From Acinetobacter wuhouensis (GTDB lineage: Bacteria; Pseudomonadota; Gammaproteobacteria; Pseudomonadales; Moraxellaceae), in contig NZ_CP031716.1 in the NCBI RefSeq assembly GCF_001696605.3, positions 1,364,001 to 1,428,000 of the forward strand: 64,000 nt of DNA, written 5' to 3'. The notes under the pieces are model-generated. The model was given only the letters and a program-made list of their open reading frames with translations, made no database searches and was not told where the DNA came from. The position numbers and the translations under genes were made by a program. Shown here in pieces: positions 62,976-64,000 of the stretch (positions within the stretch are counted from its first letter, which is position 1; each line of letters opens with the position of its first letter).

Positions 62976-63350
62976 ATGAGCATCTATGCTTCAAGTCATT
63001 TAATTGGACAAGTTTTATCCAGTGAATGTCCTTCACGAGAGATATTGGAACACCTTACCAGTAAATGGTCAGTGCTGGTTTTGCGTTGTTTGAGTGATGG
63101 TGTGCTACGTTTTAGTGAGTTGCGTAATCGTATTGAGGGTGTGAGTGAGAAAATGTTGGCTCAGACCTTAAAAGTGTTAGAGCAAGATGGCTTTGTTTTA
63201 CGTACAGTTTATCCCGAAGTTCCACCTAGAGTAGAGTATCAGCTTACGATTTTGGGTGCGCAAGCTGCTGAAAAGTTAAACTATTTAATCGGATGGATTG
63301 AACGTAGTTTGCCTGATATTTTAGAAAATAAGCAAAGACTAGCCAAATAA
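62976..63350 (+). CDS. HxlR family transcriptional regulator
   Basis: A 124-residue winged-helix regulator. CPSREILEHLTSKWSVLVLRCL is the HxlR N-terminus with a conserved Cys that can sense electrophiles or oxidants. RFSELRNRIEGVSEKMLAQTLK is the recognition helix, and PPRVEYQLTILG the wing. ATG 62976 with GGAGAG six nt upstream is used; the frame is open further upstream only without support. The Cys and the divergent reductase gene suggest that it senses quinones and controls that gene. Confidence 0.92.
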   Translation: MSIYASSHLIGQVLSSECPSREILEHLTSKWSVLVLRCLSDGVLRFSELRNRIEGVSEKMLAQTLKVLEQDGFVLRTVYPEVPPRVEYQLTILGAQAAEKLNYLIGWIERSLPDILENKQRLAK

Positions 63351-63560
63351 GCTGTTTGAAAATTTAAGCTTTAAATGATTCATGATGGCTTAAATTAGTC
63401 AGTCATAAGCTATGCGTGCTTAATAAAAGCCCTAGATGCTAAATGGAATGATATTACCATCTGAAAATCATTGTTAGGGCAAATACTTAATCAATATCAT
63501 TGCAATATACAATTTACTGTAATGCAAATTACAGGAGTTATATTTATTCCTAAATGTTAA

Positions 63561-64000
63561 TTACTTAGTGTTAAGTTTAGGCTTTGATTTTAAATACATT
63601 AAACCTGTGATGATTGCACCAATCGTCGCCAAGAACATATCTTTATGTGCATCCCAAATGTCGCCTTGCTGACCATTATAGTTTTCAGCTTCTTCTGGTG
63701 ATAAGCCGATTGCGATCCACCATTCTATCCATTCATAAAATAAACTGGTTGCCATGACAAATTGAATCACCAATAAAAACAGAATTTTTGGTTTTAAACT
63801 TGGTAACCAAACTTGGAAAAGGCGATAGAAAAATGGATAAAGGAATAATCCATAGAAAAAATGCACAAAACGGTCGAACATATTCCGTGTCCAACCCATA
63901 GCCTGATTTAAATCAAAACCTAAATATTTGATTGCCCAATCATTATAAGGCACATAGGAATAGAGATAATGCGCTGCAATCACGTGAATAATTAAAAAAC
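63561..64000 (-). CDS. DUF2238 (YjdF-like) membrane protein, N-terminus cut off
   Basis: The frame is open to the right edge of the window, so the start lies outside. About 146 residues are visible with three or four helices. The family blocks NMFDRFVHFFYGLF, FYEWIEWWIAIGL and QQGDIWDAHKDMFLATIGAII are clear. The function of DUF2238 is not known. Nothing else in the 63351-63560 gap is recognisable except a loose GCCCTA/TAGGGC pairing at 63429-63480. Confidence 0.85.
   Translation of the reverse strand, partial: FLIIHVIAAHYLYSYVPYNDWAIKYLGFDLNQAMGWTRNMFDRFVHFFYGLFLYPFFYRLFQVWLPSLKPKILFLLVIQFVMATSLFYEWIEWWIAIGLSPEEAENYNGQQGDIWDAHKDMFLATIGAIITGLMYLKSKPKLNTK

Noticed and set aside
63429..63480. 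GCCCTA/TAGGGC pairing that could close a structured RNA
   Set aside because: Only six base pairs over a 40-nt loop; too weak to call an RNA element or a mobile-element end.
1..64000. CRISPR arrays, tRNA/rRNA genes, insertion sequences
   Set aside because: No spaced direct repeats of CRISPR type, no cloverleaf with CCA-like context, no transposase or terminal repeats with target duplication were seen. The tandem repeats present are within the coding frame of tpsA.

Overview
The window looks like chromosomal DNA of an Acinetobacter species (Gammaproteobacteria, Moraxellaceae). This is inferred from AT-rich codon use, gene content and gene pairings: a single LolC/E-type permease next to lolD, purN-purM facing perM-hda, a long glyceraldehyde-3-phosphate dehydrogenase, CYTH/CHAD proteins, and fpr facing trmO. 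There is no rRNA or tRNA gene to fix the species.

Layout. Positions 1-16.8 kb are accessory and surface-oriented. They hold the 3' end of a very large Ig-repeat adhesin (Bap-like), a 1717-residue helicase with a transglutaminase-like N-terminus and a Vsr-like nuclease C-terminus, and a four-gene cassette: sulfotransferase, APS kinase (cysC), a 2243-residue TpsA exoprotein and its TpsB transporter. The cassette pairs a PAPS-producing enzyme and a PAPS-using enzyme with a two-partner secretion adhesin. An almost identical 18-nt inverted-repeat motif lies in front of both the sulfotransferase and tpsA. I regard this as the best candidate for an undescribed system (sulfation coupled to an adhesin).

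Positions 16.8-33.6 kb are mostly core: a TetR regulator divergent from a flavin monooxygenase and an SDR, a LysE-type exporter, a PilZ protein, the lipoprotein-release ABC transporter (lolC-type permease and lolD), comEC, an LpxL-like acyltransferase, an S49 peptidase, an alpha/beta hydrolase, a META lipoprotein, purN-purM, an AI-2E family permease and hda.

Positions 33.7-41.1 kb hold two surface or cell-envelope sets: a tandem pair of CSLREA-motif proteins with GlyGly-CTERM tails, and a TelA operon with a TelA-like partner and a membrane protein.

Positions 41.2-52.6 kb hold stress and redox functions: a DsbA-fold protein lacking CXXC, ahpF, a PF10118-type hydrolase, azoR with a divergent LysR gene, YfhL ferredoxin with the tRNA hydroxylase TrhP, an arsRCBH arsenic operon, and fpr.

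Positions 52.7-64 kb hold trmO, two tandem CYTH-CHAD paralogues (the second with an eroded CHAD domain), a DUF962 protein, a RarD-type permease, gap, a pair of unusual strand-repeat membrane-anchored proteins, a QorB-like reductase divergent from an HxlR regulator, and a DUF2238 protein cut by the right edge. No transposase, CRISPR array, tRNA or rRNA gene was seen. Most gene ends carry clear intrinsic terminators, which are listed.
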